From assembly GCA_022072505.1 (NCBI GenBank), contig JAJVHU010000013.1, positions 62,001 to 126,000 of the forward strand: a stretch of 64,000 nucleotides of DNA, given 5' to 3'. Positions 56,067 to 64,000 of the stretch are shown here, one piece after another. The notes under the pieces are model-generated. The model saw only the letters and a program-made list of their open reading frames with translations, was not told the DNA's origin and ran no database searches. Every line of letters begins with the position of its first letter. Positions within the stretch are counted from its first letter, which is position 1. The position numbers and the translations under genes were made by a program. The DNA comes from Phycisphaerae bacterium. GTDB taxonomy: Bacteria; Planctomycetota; Phycisphaerae; UBA1845.

Positions 56067-57731
56067 TCAGCCGACCCGGTCTTGTATCGGACGTTCGCCC
56101 GGGGGAGTGAAGACCGGCGCTCGATCCAGGTTGTGCGCGACCGTGCGCGCGAGGCGGCGCGCGATCAGCGCGAGACAGGTCGCCGCGAGCGCCGCATCCG
56201 TCGCCGTCCAGACCGCTTGAAAGCGAGCGACGGCGTCAAGACTGGATCCCGTCAGACCGACGAGGAGGGCGTCGGCGATGCAACCGGCGGCAAGCAGCGC
56301 CAGCGGTTTCCGGTGCGCGCCGAGCAGCCAGCATCCGGCCAGCGCCAGCGGCGGGAGCAGGAACCGCCCCGGCATCCGCAGGAATTGCAGAACGCCCTCC
56401 GTCAAAGGATGCATGACGACGTATCTCAGCGTTGTGAGCGGCTCGCAGGATGCGCATGCCGCCCGCTGTTCCTCGAGGGATCGGAGCCGGGTGCTCAGCG
56501 CGATCGCGTCGGCGCAAGTCCGGTGCGGCAGCGCCCACGCGAGATACCAGGGATCGCCGGCCGACGGCGCGGTCTTCGCGGGCGGCGCCGCAATCATCGG
56601 AAGACGCTCGACATCCGGCAGCGCGGCCTCGATCCGGGCGGACGGGAGCCGCGCCAGATGCGCCGCGGACAGGATCGCCGTCGTTTTCAGATAGGATCCG
56701 AGGTTGGCGCGAATTCCCTCGAGCGCCGCGTCGCGGAAAGCTTCGTCGGCGTTCCACTCCGAGAGGCGGGCGTCGGCGATCGCCCGATGCCGCGCGACCC
56801 AGACGTCCAGCGGATGCGCGCGGAAGGCGTCCTCAGCGCTTCGTTCGGGGAGCAGCGCGGCGCAGCGGGCGGCGGCGGGGGCCTCGGGCGCGCCCTGACC
56901 CTCCAGCGCCCGCGTCCGCATCAGCAGCATCGGGCCGAGCGTGCCGGTGCAGGGGCGGAACTCGCCCGCTCCCGCGAAATTAAGGCCGCACTCGAAGGCG
57001 AACGCCGCGGCGGCGGGAATCATCAACGCGGCGCATGCATGCAGCGCGCGCCACGGCGTGCGCCGCAGCGACACCAGCGCCGCGAAGACGGTTGCAACCA
57101 GGATCGCCGTGGCGGAGGATCGGGTCAGCCACGCCAGCGCCAGCAGCGCTCCCGCACCCCACCACGCCGGCGCCGCTTTCGCCTCGCCGCGCAGCGCCTG
57201 CAATCCGCAGAGCAGTCCTCCCGTCATCAGAACCGCGTACAACGTCTCAGACATGATGCGGTCCGCCCAGACGAGTTCACCGACCGCGGCAACCGTCATC
57301 AAACCGGCCGCCCACGCTCCGCCGCGCCCCGTTCCGAGGGTTCTTGCGCCGAGGTACGCCAGCAGGGCGAGCGCCGCGTGCATCACGTGCTGAACGAGGA
57401 CGATCTTCCACCCTTCAGGACCGACCCCCGCCGAAATTCCCGCAAGAAAGAAGGCGTATCCGGGCTTGCGGAAGGCGAAGACCGGGCTGCTTTCTCCAGT
57501 GAGGATTGCGTTCGCACCGTCAAGGTATTGCATCGAATCCGCGCAGACGATCGCTCGTCCGTGTCTGACGGCGAAGCGCCCTCCCTCGACGGCAAGTGCG
57601 ATCGCGGCAAGCGGGACGAGGTCGAAGAAGAAGCCCGCGCCGCGCTGCGCCTTCGGGTCGGAATGCGTGTCAGAGACGTTCACGGTCGGGTTACCCGGAA
57701 CTGTCCGCCGATCGACCGAGGCGCGGCGCAA
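56067..57731 (-). CDS. GT39-like multi-pass membrane glycosyltransferase
   Basis: DSMQYLDGANAILTGESSPVFAFRKPGYAFFLAG and repeated TM helices. Confidence 0.65.
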   Translation of the reverse strand: MRRASVDRRTVPGNPTVNVSDTHSDPKAQRGAGFFFDLVPLAAIALAVEGGRFAVRHGRAIVCADSMQYLDGANAILTGESSPVFAFRKPGYAFFLAGISAGVGPEGWKIVLVQHVMHAALALLAYLGARTLGTGRGGAWAAGLMTVAAVGELVWADRIMSETLYAVLMTGGLLCGLQALRGEAKAAPAWWGAGALLALAWLTRSSATAILVATVFAALVSLRRTPWRALHACAALMIPAAAAFAFECGLNFAGAGEFRPCTGTLGPMLLMRTRALEGQGAPEAPAAARCAALLPERSAEDAFRAHPLDVWVARHRAIADARLSEWNADEAFRDAALEGIRANLGSYLKTTAILSAAHLARLPSARIEAALPDVERLPMIAAPPAKTAPSAGDPWYLAWALPHRTCADAIALSTRLRSLEEQRAACASCEPLTTLRYVVMHPLTEGVLQFLRMPGRFLLPPLALAGCWLLGAHRKPLALLAAGCIADALLVGLTGSSLDAVARFQAVWTATDAALAATCLALIARRLARTVAHNLDRAPVFTPPGERPIQDRVG

Positions 57732-59256
57732 AGCACCAGGCGTCGGCCGTTCCGCTTGTGACGTGTTGAAGCAGCGCTGCGTGGCGCTCCGCCAGGGCGC
57801 GCCATCGGACGCGCTCCTCTCCGAAAGGATGCGTCATCAGGAACCAGACCCGGCGGTTTCGTTCGAGAAGGTCGGCGAAACGGGCCTCGAAGCGGTCGTC
57901 CAGCCCGCGGTCGCTTCGGGGTTGCACGAGCGCTTCCACCTCCGGGTCCGGCCAGTAATACGCGAAGGCGTCGTCCGTGGCGTAGTAGACGAAAAGCGCG
58001 TCGCCGGGTTGAAGCTGCGGGCGCACTTCCGCCAGAACCGGTCGGAGGTGTTCATCCGGCGTCAGCGTCGCCGCCGCGCGGACCGCCCGGACCGCGGGAA
58101 CCACCAGCAGCGCCCCGATCACCAGCACTCGCGCCGGCGCGACCGGCAACCCCCGGATGAGTTCGACGATTCCGCAGCCGACGTACACCGCTGCAAGCGG
58201 GGCGAGGTACGTGTTGTTTCGGAACGCGCCGTAAGGCCACTGCCGCGCGAATCCGGCGATGACGGCGATCAGCAGCAGCGTCGCGGTGAAGATCACGAAC
58301 CCCCGCCACCGGCGCCACAGCACGCTCGCGCCGACGATGAAGGCCAGCAGACCCAACGTCGCAAGCACCGTCGCCAGCGGCTCCCAGACCGCGCTCACGC
58401 CGAAGACGTACCGCGCCAACGCCCAGGTCCGATCCGCCAGCCACGCCGCGGACTCGACCGGATGAAACGGCGGCGGCCAGGCCCGCTCGGTCGTCGTGAA
58501 GTATTGCATGATGCCTTGACGAAACCGGCAGCCGGACCACCAGAGGTACAGCGACACGGCCAACCCGGCGAGCACGATCCCGGCAAGGATGTAGCGCCGT
58601 GTCAATCCCGGGTCGTCGCGCCGCGCGGAGCGAAGGCTCCACCACGCCGCCGGTCCCCACGCCGCCACCACCAGAACCGGTGCGAAGCCGAAGCACATCG
58701 CGCCGATCGACGCGGCCGTGAAGAACCGCAGCGCGGTCCGGCTGGGGCGCTCGATCAGCGCCGATCCCGCCCACGCCAACACCACCGTCAGCAGCATCTC
58801 GTAGCCGAATTCCTTCACGACGCGGGAGTAGACGATCGCCTGCGGGTGAAACGCCAGACATGCCGCCGCCGCGACGCCCGCCGCCCGTCCGAGGCGGCGC
58901 GACATGAACCAGGCCAGCAAAACCACCGCGCCCAGTCCGCACACGGCGCTGGGGAGGCGCACAAGAAGTTCGGACGAGCCCAGCAGGTGCTGCAACGCCC
59001 ACGACACCGCCATCTGACCCGGCGGAAACCACCGGCGCATGTCAAGGTCTCCCGCGCGCATGCCGTTGACGCGCCAAGCCTCGTCATGCGTCAGGCTCGC
59101 GTCCGCGAGGTGGTGAAAGCGCAGCGCCGCGGCCAGCAGGACGATCAACACTCCCGCGACCGCAATGAGTCGCGGACGCGCACCTACGTCCGTCCGTCCG
59201 GCGAGGACGCGCGGGGGCTGACACGGGAGCACGGATTGAACCGAGGCGGCGGTCAT
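57691..59256 (-). CDS. GT39/ArnT-like multi-pass membrane glycosyltransferase
   Basis: ALRFHHLADASLTHDEAWRVNG..., SELLVRLPSAVCGLGAVVLLAW, many TM helices. Confidence 0.75.
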   Translation of the reverse strand: MTAASVQSVLPCQPPRVLAGRTDVGARPRLIAVAGVLIVLLAAALRFHHLADASLTHDEAWRVNGMRAGDLDMRRWFPPGQMAVSWALQHLLGSSELLVRLPSAVCGLGAVVLLAWFMSRRLGRAAGVAAAACLAFHPQAIVYSRVVKEFGYEMLLTVVLAWAGSALIERPSRTALRFFTAASIGAMCFGFAPVLVVAAWGPAAWWSLRSARRDDPGLTRRYILAGIVLAGLAVSLYLWWSGCRFRQGIMQYFTTTERAWPPPFHPVESAAWLADRTWALARYVFGVSAVWEPLATVLATLGLLAFIVGASVLWRRWRGFVIFTATLLLIAVIAGFARQWPYGAFRNNTYLAPLAAVYVGCGIVELIRGLPVAPARVLVIGALLVVPAVRAVRAAATLTPDEHLRPVLAEVRPQLQPGDALFVYYATDDAFAYYWPDPEVEALVQPRSDRGLDDRFEARFADLLERNRRVWFLMTHPFGEERVRWRALAERHAALLQHVTSGTADAWCFAPRLGRSADSSG

Positions 59257-59406
59257 CTCGGGTCTTATCGGACAGCGGATCGTGCGAGTCGAATTGCGAC
59301 CGCCCGCCGGATCGGCAAGAACCGGGACGCGGGCGCGACGGGTCCGCTTGCGGGTCGGGGTGTGCCGGATACGCTTGCGGCGTCACCGGGACGGATCGAC
59401 TCCGAG

Positions 59407-60768
59407 ATGGCGAGCACAACCCGTATTCGCGGCGCGACGGTCGGCCTCTCCGGTCCTGCGCGGACGGTCCTCGGGTTCGCCCTCGCCGCCTTGCTGGGCG
59501 GATTGCTGCTTTCGATGTCCTTCTCCGGTCGCGCCGAGCACGTTCCCTTTATTGACGCTTTGTTCACCTCAACCTCCGCCGTGTGCGTCACCGGGTTGTC
59601 CACGATCGACGTGGGGCAGCGTCTGACGCCCGCGGGGCAGGGGATCTTGCTGGGGCTTATTCAACTCGGCGGCCTGGGCATCACGACGGTCTCGACGTTC
59701 CTGCTCCTGACCGCCGGACGGGCGACGCTGGGGCACGCCCTCGGCGCGGGGGAGTCGCTAGCGGCAGTCCGGGTGCAGCCGTTGCGCCTGATCTGGTGGG
59801 TTGTCGGCTCGACGCTGGCGATCGAGGCGTGCGGGGCGGTGCTGCTGCTGTGGCGCTTCGAGGGCGACGGCGCGGCGTGGTCGGCGGTGTTTCACAGCGT
59901 CTCCGCGTTCTGCAACGCCGGGTTCTCCCTTAACTCAGACAATCTGACGGGATACCGCTCGGATCCGGTGGTGCTGACGACGGTGAGCGTCCTGATCATG
60001 ACCGGAGGGATCGGGTTCATTGTCCTGCGGCAGGTCGCGTTGTGGGGCTGGTCGCTTCTCCGCGGGCGGCGGTTCCCGCTTTTTCTGCATTCGCGCGTCG
60101 TCCTCCTGGCGAACGCGATGCTCTGGCTGCTGGGCGGCGCGATGTTCCTCGGTCTTGAGCGGAACGCCCTGCTCTCCGACGAGTCGTTCCTCGTGGCGGC
60201 GGGCAATGCGATGTTTCACTCGATCAGCGCCCGCACCGCGGGGTTCAACTCGGTGGATCTCGCGTTCGCGCGGGAGCCGACGCTGTTTCTGATGATGTTC
60301 CTGATGTTGATCGGGGCGTCGCCGGGAAGCTGCGGCGGCGGGATGAAGGTGACGACCGTCTCGGTGATCCTTGCGACGATGTTCGCGCGACTCCGGGGCG
60401 TCGAGACGGTGACGCTGCTGCGCCGGACCGTCCCGCCGGCGACGGTGCAGCGGTCGTTCCTGCTGCTGTCGATCGTGCTGGCGTTGCTGACGCTGATTGT
60501 GACGGGTCTGTTGTTCGCGGAGGAGGCGGCGCCGGCGGCGGTCCGGGCGGACCGGCTGACGGTGCTGTCCTTTGAAGCGGTCTCCGCATTCGGAACGGTC
60601 GGACTGTCGGCCGGAGTGACGCCGACCTTGACGACCGCCGGGAAGCTCCTGATCATCGTGGCGATGTTCGTCGGCCGCGTGGGTCCGCTGGTCGTGGCGC
60701 TGGCGATCCTGCGTCCGCGCAGTCATCCGTCCTTTGCATACCCGCTGGAAGAGCTGGCGATCGGTTGA
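59407..60768 (+). CDS. trkH: TrkH/KtrB-family potassium uptake protein
   Basis: FIDALFTSTSAVCVTGLSTIDVGQRLTPAGQGILLGLIQLGGLGITTVSTF; SVLIMTGGIGFIVLRQ; SARTAGFNSVDL. Confidence 0.9.
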   Translation: MASTTRIRGATVGLSGPARTVLGFALAALLGGLLLSMSFSGRAEHVPFIDALFTSTSAVCVTGLSTIDVGQRLTPAGQGILLGLIQLGGLGITTVSTFLLLTAGRATLGHALGAGESLAAVRVQPLRLIWWVVGSTLAIEACGAVLLLWRFEGDGAAWSAVFHSVSAFCNAGFSLNSDNLTGYRSDPVVLTTVSVLIMTGGIGFIVLRQVALWGWSLLRGRRFPLFLHSRVVLLANAMLWLLGGAMFLGLERNALLSDESFLVAAGNAMFHSISARTAGFNSVDLAFAREPTLFLMMFLMLIGASPGSCGGGMKVTTVSVILATMFARLRGVETVTLLRRTVPPATVQRSFLLLSIVLALLTLIVTGLLFAEEAAPAAVRADRLTVLSFEAVSAFGTVGLSAGVTPTLTTAGKLLIIVAMFVGRVGPLVVALAILRPRSHPSFAYPLEELAIG

Positions 60769-60773
60769 CGTAC

Positions 60774-61442
60774 ATGAAGAGCTTCGCCGTCATCGGGCTG
60801 GGTCGGTTCGGGCAATGCATGTTGGAGGCGCTGTGCGAGCGGCGGCGCAACGTCGTGGTCATCGACCGCGACGAGCAGAAGATCCAGCGCGTGCGGGATC
60901 TGGCGTCGACGGCGGTCAAGGCCGACGCCTTGAATTTTGAGTTGCTCAAAGAACTCCTGCCGGACGAGGTGGACTGCGCGGTCGTGGACCTCGGGCAGGT
61001 CATCGGACAGAGCATTCTCGTCACGAACTACCTTCAGAAACTGGGCGTGCCGCACATCGTGGTCGAGGCGGTGGACGCGGAGCACGCCGAGATCCTGCGC
61101 ATCGTCGGGGCGACGCGGGTGGTTTTTCCCGAGCGCGAGGCGGCGGAGCGCCTCGCGGGGATGCTCGCCGGCGGGAGCGTGCTGGATTTCTTCTCGGTCA
61201 GCGAGGGGTTCTCGATGATCGAGATCCCGGTGCCCAGAAAGTGGGTGGGGAAGACCACGGCGCAACTGCTGCTGCGTCAGAAGGCGAGCATCGAGGTCGT
61301 CGCGGTGCGCCGTCCGGCCTCGTCCGCCTCGCACGAGAACTGGAGCCTCGCCGACGCGCACCGCCCCTTCGAGGCCAGCGACATCGTCCTGGTGGCCGGC
61401 AACGCCGAGAACATCGACAGGCTCGCCAACGGGCGCGGCTGA
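60774..61442 (+). CDS. trkA: TrkA/KtrA-family NAD-binding potassium uptake regulator
   Basis: MKSFAVIGLGRFGQCMLEALCERRRNVVVIDRDEQKIQRVRDLAS. Confidence 0.9.
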   Translation: MKSFAVIGLGRFGQCMLEALCERRRNVVVIDRDEQKIQRVRDLASTAVKADALNFELLKELLPDEVDCAVVDLGQVIGQSILVTNYLQKLGVPHIVVEAVDAEHAEILRIVGATRVVFPEREAAERLAGMLAGGSVLDFFSVSEGFSMIEIPVPRKWVGKTTAQLLLRQKASIEVVAVRRPASSASHENWSLADAHRPFEASDIVLVAGNAENIDRLANGRG

Positions 61443-61452
61443 AGGACGACGC

Positions 61453-63525
61453 TCACGGAATCGCGAGGCGAAGCTCCGCGAAGATCAGTCGCGGCGTCTC
61501 CCCCGCGTCGATGAAGGCGCTGGTGCCTTCGAGGTGTCCGCCGTCGAGCAGGTTCTTCACGCCGAAGGTGAGCGTCGCGCGGTCCTTCCGGAGATCGGTC
61601 TCGACCAGCACGTCCAGCCGGAAATAAGGCGCGATCGACGCGGGCAGGATGAAGAGGCGCGGATCCCACGCTTTCGTGGCGTCCACCCAGTACAGGTGTC
61701 CGGAGAGGCGCCAGTCGTCCGCCAGATCGTAACGCGCGCCGATCATCCCCTTGTGCTTCGGAGGCGAGGCGATGTCCTTCTGATACAGCGTCGAGTCGCC
61801 GGAGTCCCACGCGAATTCCTGGTAGGTGTAGTTCGACAGCAGCGTGAGGCGGTCCGTGGCGCGATACCGGGCGTCCCACTCCACGCCGTAAAGCGTCGCG
61901 TCGGCGCGGTTGTCCACGTCCATCCGCAGCAGCGTGGGGGGGGCCAACTGCGGCTGCAGCGTCGTGATGTCGTGGACGTTGTGCCAGAACGGCGTCACGT
62001 TCATCTCGAGGCGTTCGGTAAGGCGCGTCCGGTATCCGAGTTCGTACGCCACGACGCTTTCGACGTCGAGGTCACGGTCGCCCTTGACGCGGGAGAGCCC
62101 GCCGAAAAGCGGGAAATCCGTGAAACGCAGCCCCACCGACGGCATCTGAAACGCCCGGGATATTGAGGCGTAGACCAGCGAGGTCTCGTTCAGCTCGTAC
62201 GACAGGGCCGCGCGCCCGCTCGGCTGAAAGCCGCCGTAAAACTCGTAGTCCACGCGCCCGCCGAGGCTGAGCATCCACGACGGCGCGAAGCGCCACTGAT
62301 CCTCGAGGTAAGCGCCGATGATGGCGGAGGACATGAAATCCTTCGTCGTCAGCATCGGGTCGGAGTTGCTCGTGTCCAGAAGGTCCGTGCGGCTGTCCAC
62401 GCCCCAGGTGACGGTGTGCTCGGCGCTGACGACGGTGGTCTGCCCCCACTGCGCGGCGAACTGCTGATATCGGTAGTCCGCCGTGTTGACGCCCGGCGAC
62501 GCCTGAAAGTCGTTGACGTAAAGCGTCAGATCCCAGTGATCGCCGGGCGCCGGGTGTCCGCTCCACCGGCCCAGGATGAACGACGCCTGCGACCCGGGAT
62601 TGCGCTTCGCGGAAAGCCCGCGCAGGGGCGTCGCAGGGAAGCCCCCGTCCACCAGCGCGCTGCCGGCTTGCAGGGTGAAAGATTCGCCCTCGGTCTTCAG
62701 GTCCGCGACGGCGCTGAGACGCACGCGCCCGGCGCGGTAGTCGTCATCGAGAGAACCGGCGAACGAACCGCCGTGGACGAACCCGTCGTGCGACTCCTGC
62801 TCCAGCGAGAATCGCCAGCGCAACGCCGCCTCGCGCCGGGCGTAGGAAACGTGCTCGCGGTTCCACCCGCGCGACCCGCCGCCGAGCGTCAGGCGCAGAC
62901 CCGGGTCATCGACCGGATCCCGCGTGATAATATTGATGACGCCGCACATCGCGTTGGCGCCCCAGGTCACGCCCGCCGGTCCGCGGATCACCTCGATCCG
63001 CTCCACGTCCTCGAGACTGATCGGCCAGTGATGCCAGAGCGTCCCGCCGAAGAACGAGTCAAAAAGCTGCCTCCCGTCGACGAGAACAAGCACTTCACGG
63101 TTGACGAAGGCGTGAAAGGCGCGCGGCGAGATCGCGGACGCGCCGCTGGCAAGCTCGGCCACGTCGACGCCGGGCGCCAGGCGGAGCGCGTCGCCGATGT
63201 TGCGCGCCCCGCTGCGCCGGATGTCCTCGCGGGTGATGACGCTGACGGCGTGGGCGACCGCGCTGAGCGCCTGCTCGTGACGACCGGCCGTAACGACGAC
63301 CGGAATGTCAAGCTCCATCAGCGCCAGCGGATCCTCGCCGGCGCCGCCGCTTTCGAGGGGGTCCGTGTCGTCGAAACCGTGATCCGCGAAACCGAAGTCG
63401 CTGCGCGCGGAACCCCGCGCGTCGGCGGATTCCTGCTCCGTCTGCGGCGCAATTCGGCGCGCCGTCGCCGGCGCACTCGACGCCGCAACACCCAGCATGA
63501 CCCCGATGATGAGGTGAAGTTTCAC
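61453..63525 (-). CDS. TonB-dependent outer-membrane receptor
   Basis: PVVVTAGRHEQALSAVAHAVSVITREDIRRSGARNIGDALRLAPGVDV plug; RGPAGVTWGANAMCGVINIITR; C-terminal beta-barrel. Confidence 0.9.
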   Translation of the reverse strand: MKLHLIIGVMLGVAASSAPATARRIAPQTEQESADARGSARSDFGFADHGFDDTDPLESGGAGEDPLALMELDIPVVVTAGRHEQALSAVAHAVSVITREDIRRSGARNIGDALRLAPGVDVAELASGASAISPRAFHAFVNREVLVLVDGRQLFDSFFGGTLWHHWPISLEDVERIEVIRGPAGVTWGANAMCGVINIITRDPVDDPGLRLTLGGGSRGWNREHVSYARREAALRWRFSLEQESHDGFVHGGSFAGSLDDDYRAGRVRLSAVADLKTEGESFTLQAGSALVDGGFPATPLRGLSAKRNPGSQASFILGRWSGHPAPGDHWDLTLYVNDFQASPGVNTADYRYQQFAAQWGQTTVVSAEHTVTWGVDSRTDLLDTSNSDPMLTTKDFMSSAIIGAYLEDQWRFAPSWMLSLGGRVDYEFYGGFQPSGRAALSYELNETSLVYASISRAFQMPSVGLRFTDFPLFGGLSRVKGDRDLDVESVVAYELGYRTRLTERLEMNVTPFWHNVHDITTLQPQLAPPTLLRMDVDNRADATLYGVEWDARYRATDRLTLLSNYTYQEFAWDSGDSTLYQKDIASPPKHKGMIGARYDLADDWRLSGHLYWVDATKAWDPRLFILPASIAPYFRLDVLVETDLRKDRATLTFGVKNLLDGGHLEGTSAFIDAGETPRLIFAELRLAIP

Positions 63526-64000
63526 GGTTCGTCTCCGTACTTGATGACGTCGCCGGACAGGAAGGCGTCGGCGACGCGCTTGCCGATGATGTCGGACGTG
63601 TGCAGGTTGGCCGCGCGACGCGCCAGGGCGGCGTACTCAAACGGCGAAGGCGGATCCGCTTGCGGGTCCAGCATGTGCATGACGAGGTCCGCCGTCTGCG
63701 CCGCGATCCGCCGATCATCGAAGAAGGCGCCCGCGTACGCCCCCGCCTTGACGACGTTGGCCGAGAATCCCCAGATCGGCGTCGATCGCCGGGCTCCCCA
63801 GGTCAGCAGGCTGCGGATCGCGGCGCTGTCGTAAACCTGCGGATCAGGAATCATCAGCACGGCGTCATGAGCGGTATTTTCCAGCCGGGTCAGCGCGTCA
63901 AGGAACCGCTTCTGATCCGCCGACACGAGGATGACATCGATGCCGAGCGCCTTGCCCGCCTCCCGGATCGACTCCGCGGTGCGCGCCGTCGACGGACTGT
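63522..64000 (-). CDS. ABC-transporter substrate-binding-like protein, truncated by window edge
   Basis: LENTAHDAVLMIPDPQVYDSAAIRSLLTWGARRSTPIWGFSANVVKAGAYAGAFFDDR; frame stays open to 64000; GTGA overlap with the TonB receptor. Confidence 0.65.
   Translation of the reverse strand, partial: SPSTARTAESIREAGKALGIDVILVSADQKRFLDALTRLENTAHDAVLMIPDPQVYDSAAIRSLLTWGARRSTPIWGFSANVVKAGAYAGAFFDDRRIAAQTADLVMHMLDPQADPPSPFEYAALARRAANLHTSDIIGKRVADAFLSGDVIKYGDEP

Noticed and set aside
54513-57761. 1082-aa plus-strand ORF
   Set aside because: Antisense to the MBOAT and GT39 genes; Arg/Gln/Glu-rich low-complexity translation typical of GC-rich antisense frames.
57466-59406. N-terminal ~650 aa of the 1100-aa plus-strand ORF
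   Set aside because: Antisense to GT39 genes; only the part from the ATG at 59407 (TrkH) shows a real family signature.

Overview
High-GC chromosomal window with dense, mostly housekeeping coding. PEP-CTERM proteins, DUF1573, MoaD-like, YebC, MurA, KdsC and Lpt-like genes suggest a Planctomycetes/Phycisphaerae-like bacterium; this taxonomy is inferred only. Core loci: mreB with an MreC-like partner, cutC, murA, prmC, nusA-infB-rbfA-(TPR)-yebC, kdsC plus a giant LptC/OstA-like protein, an ECF sigma/anti-sigma pair, smpB, rpmH, rpsA, a group 1/2-type sigma-70 factor, trkH-trkA, MBOAT/SGNH/GT39 genes and a TonB-dependent receptor at the right edge. I saw no rRNA, tRNA, CRISPR array or transposase. 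The most interesting regions are: (1) a translationally coupled four-gene cassette of a 67-aa peptide, a PqqD-like protein, an HPr-kinase-like protein and an NTP_transf_5 nucleotidyltransferase (6781-9548), which looks like a peptide-handling or modification system; (2) a lower-GC ABC-type ATPase plus DUF4276/TOPRIM-like pair (5120-6693), a candidate defence module; (3) a palindromic, 18-nt-periodic repeat apparently inserted in frame in a 3-hydroxyacyl-CoA dehydrogenase gene (52431-52515); (4) a ~360-nt nusA leader with a near-consensus promoter and an intrinsic terminator just before the start codon, suggesting attenuation. The very long antisense ORFs in the track are GC-rich artefacts. All family calls come from reading motifs; no search was run.
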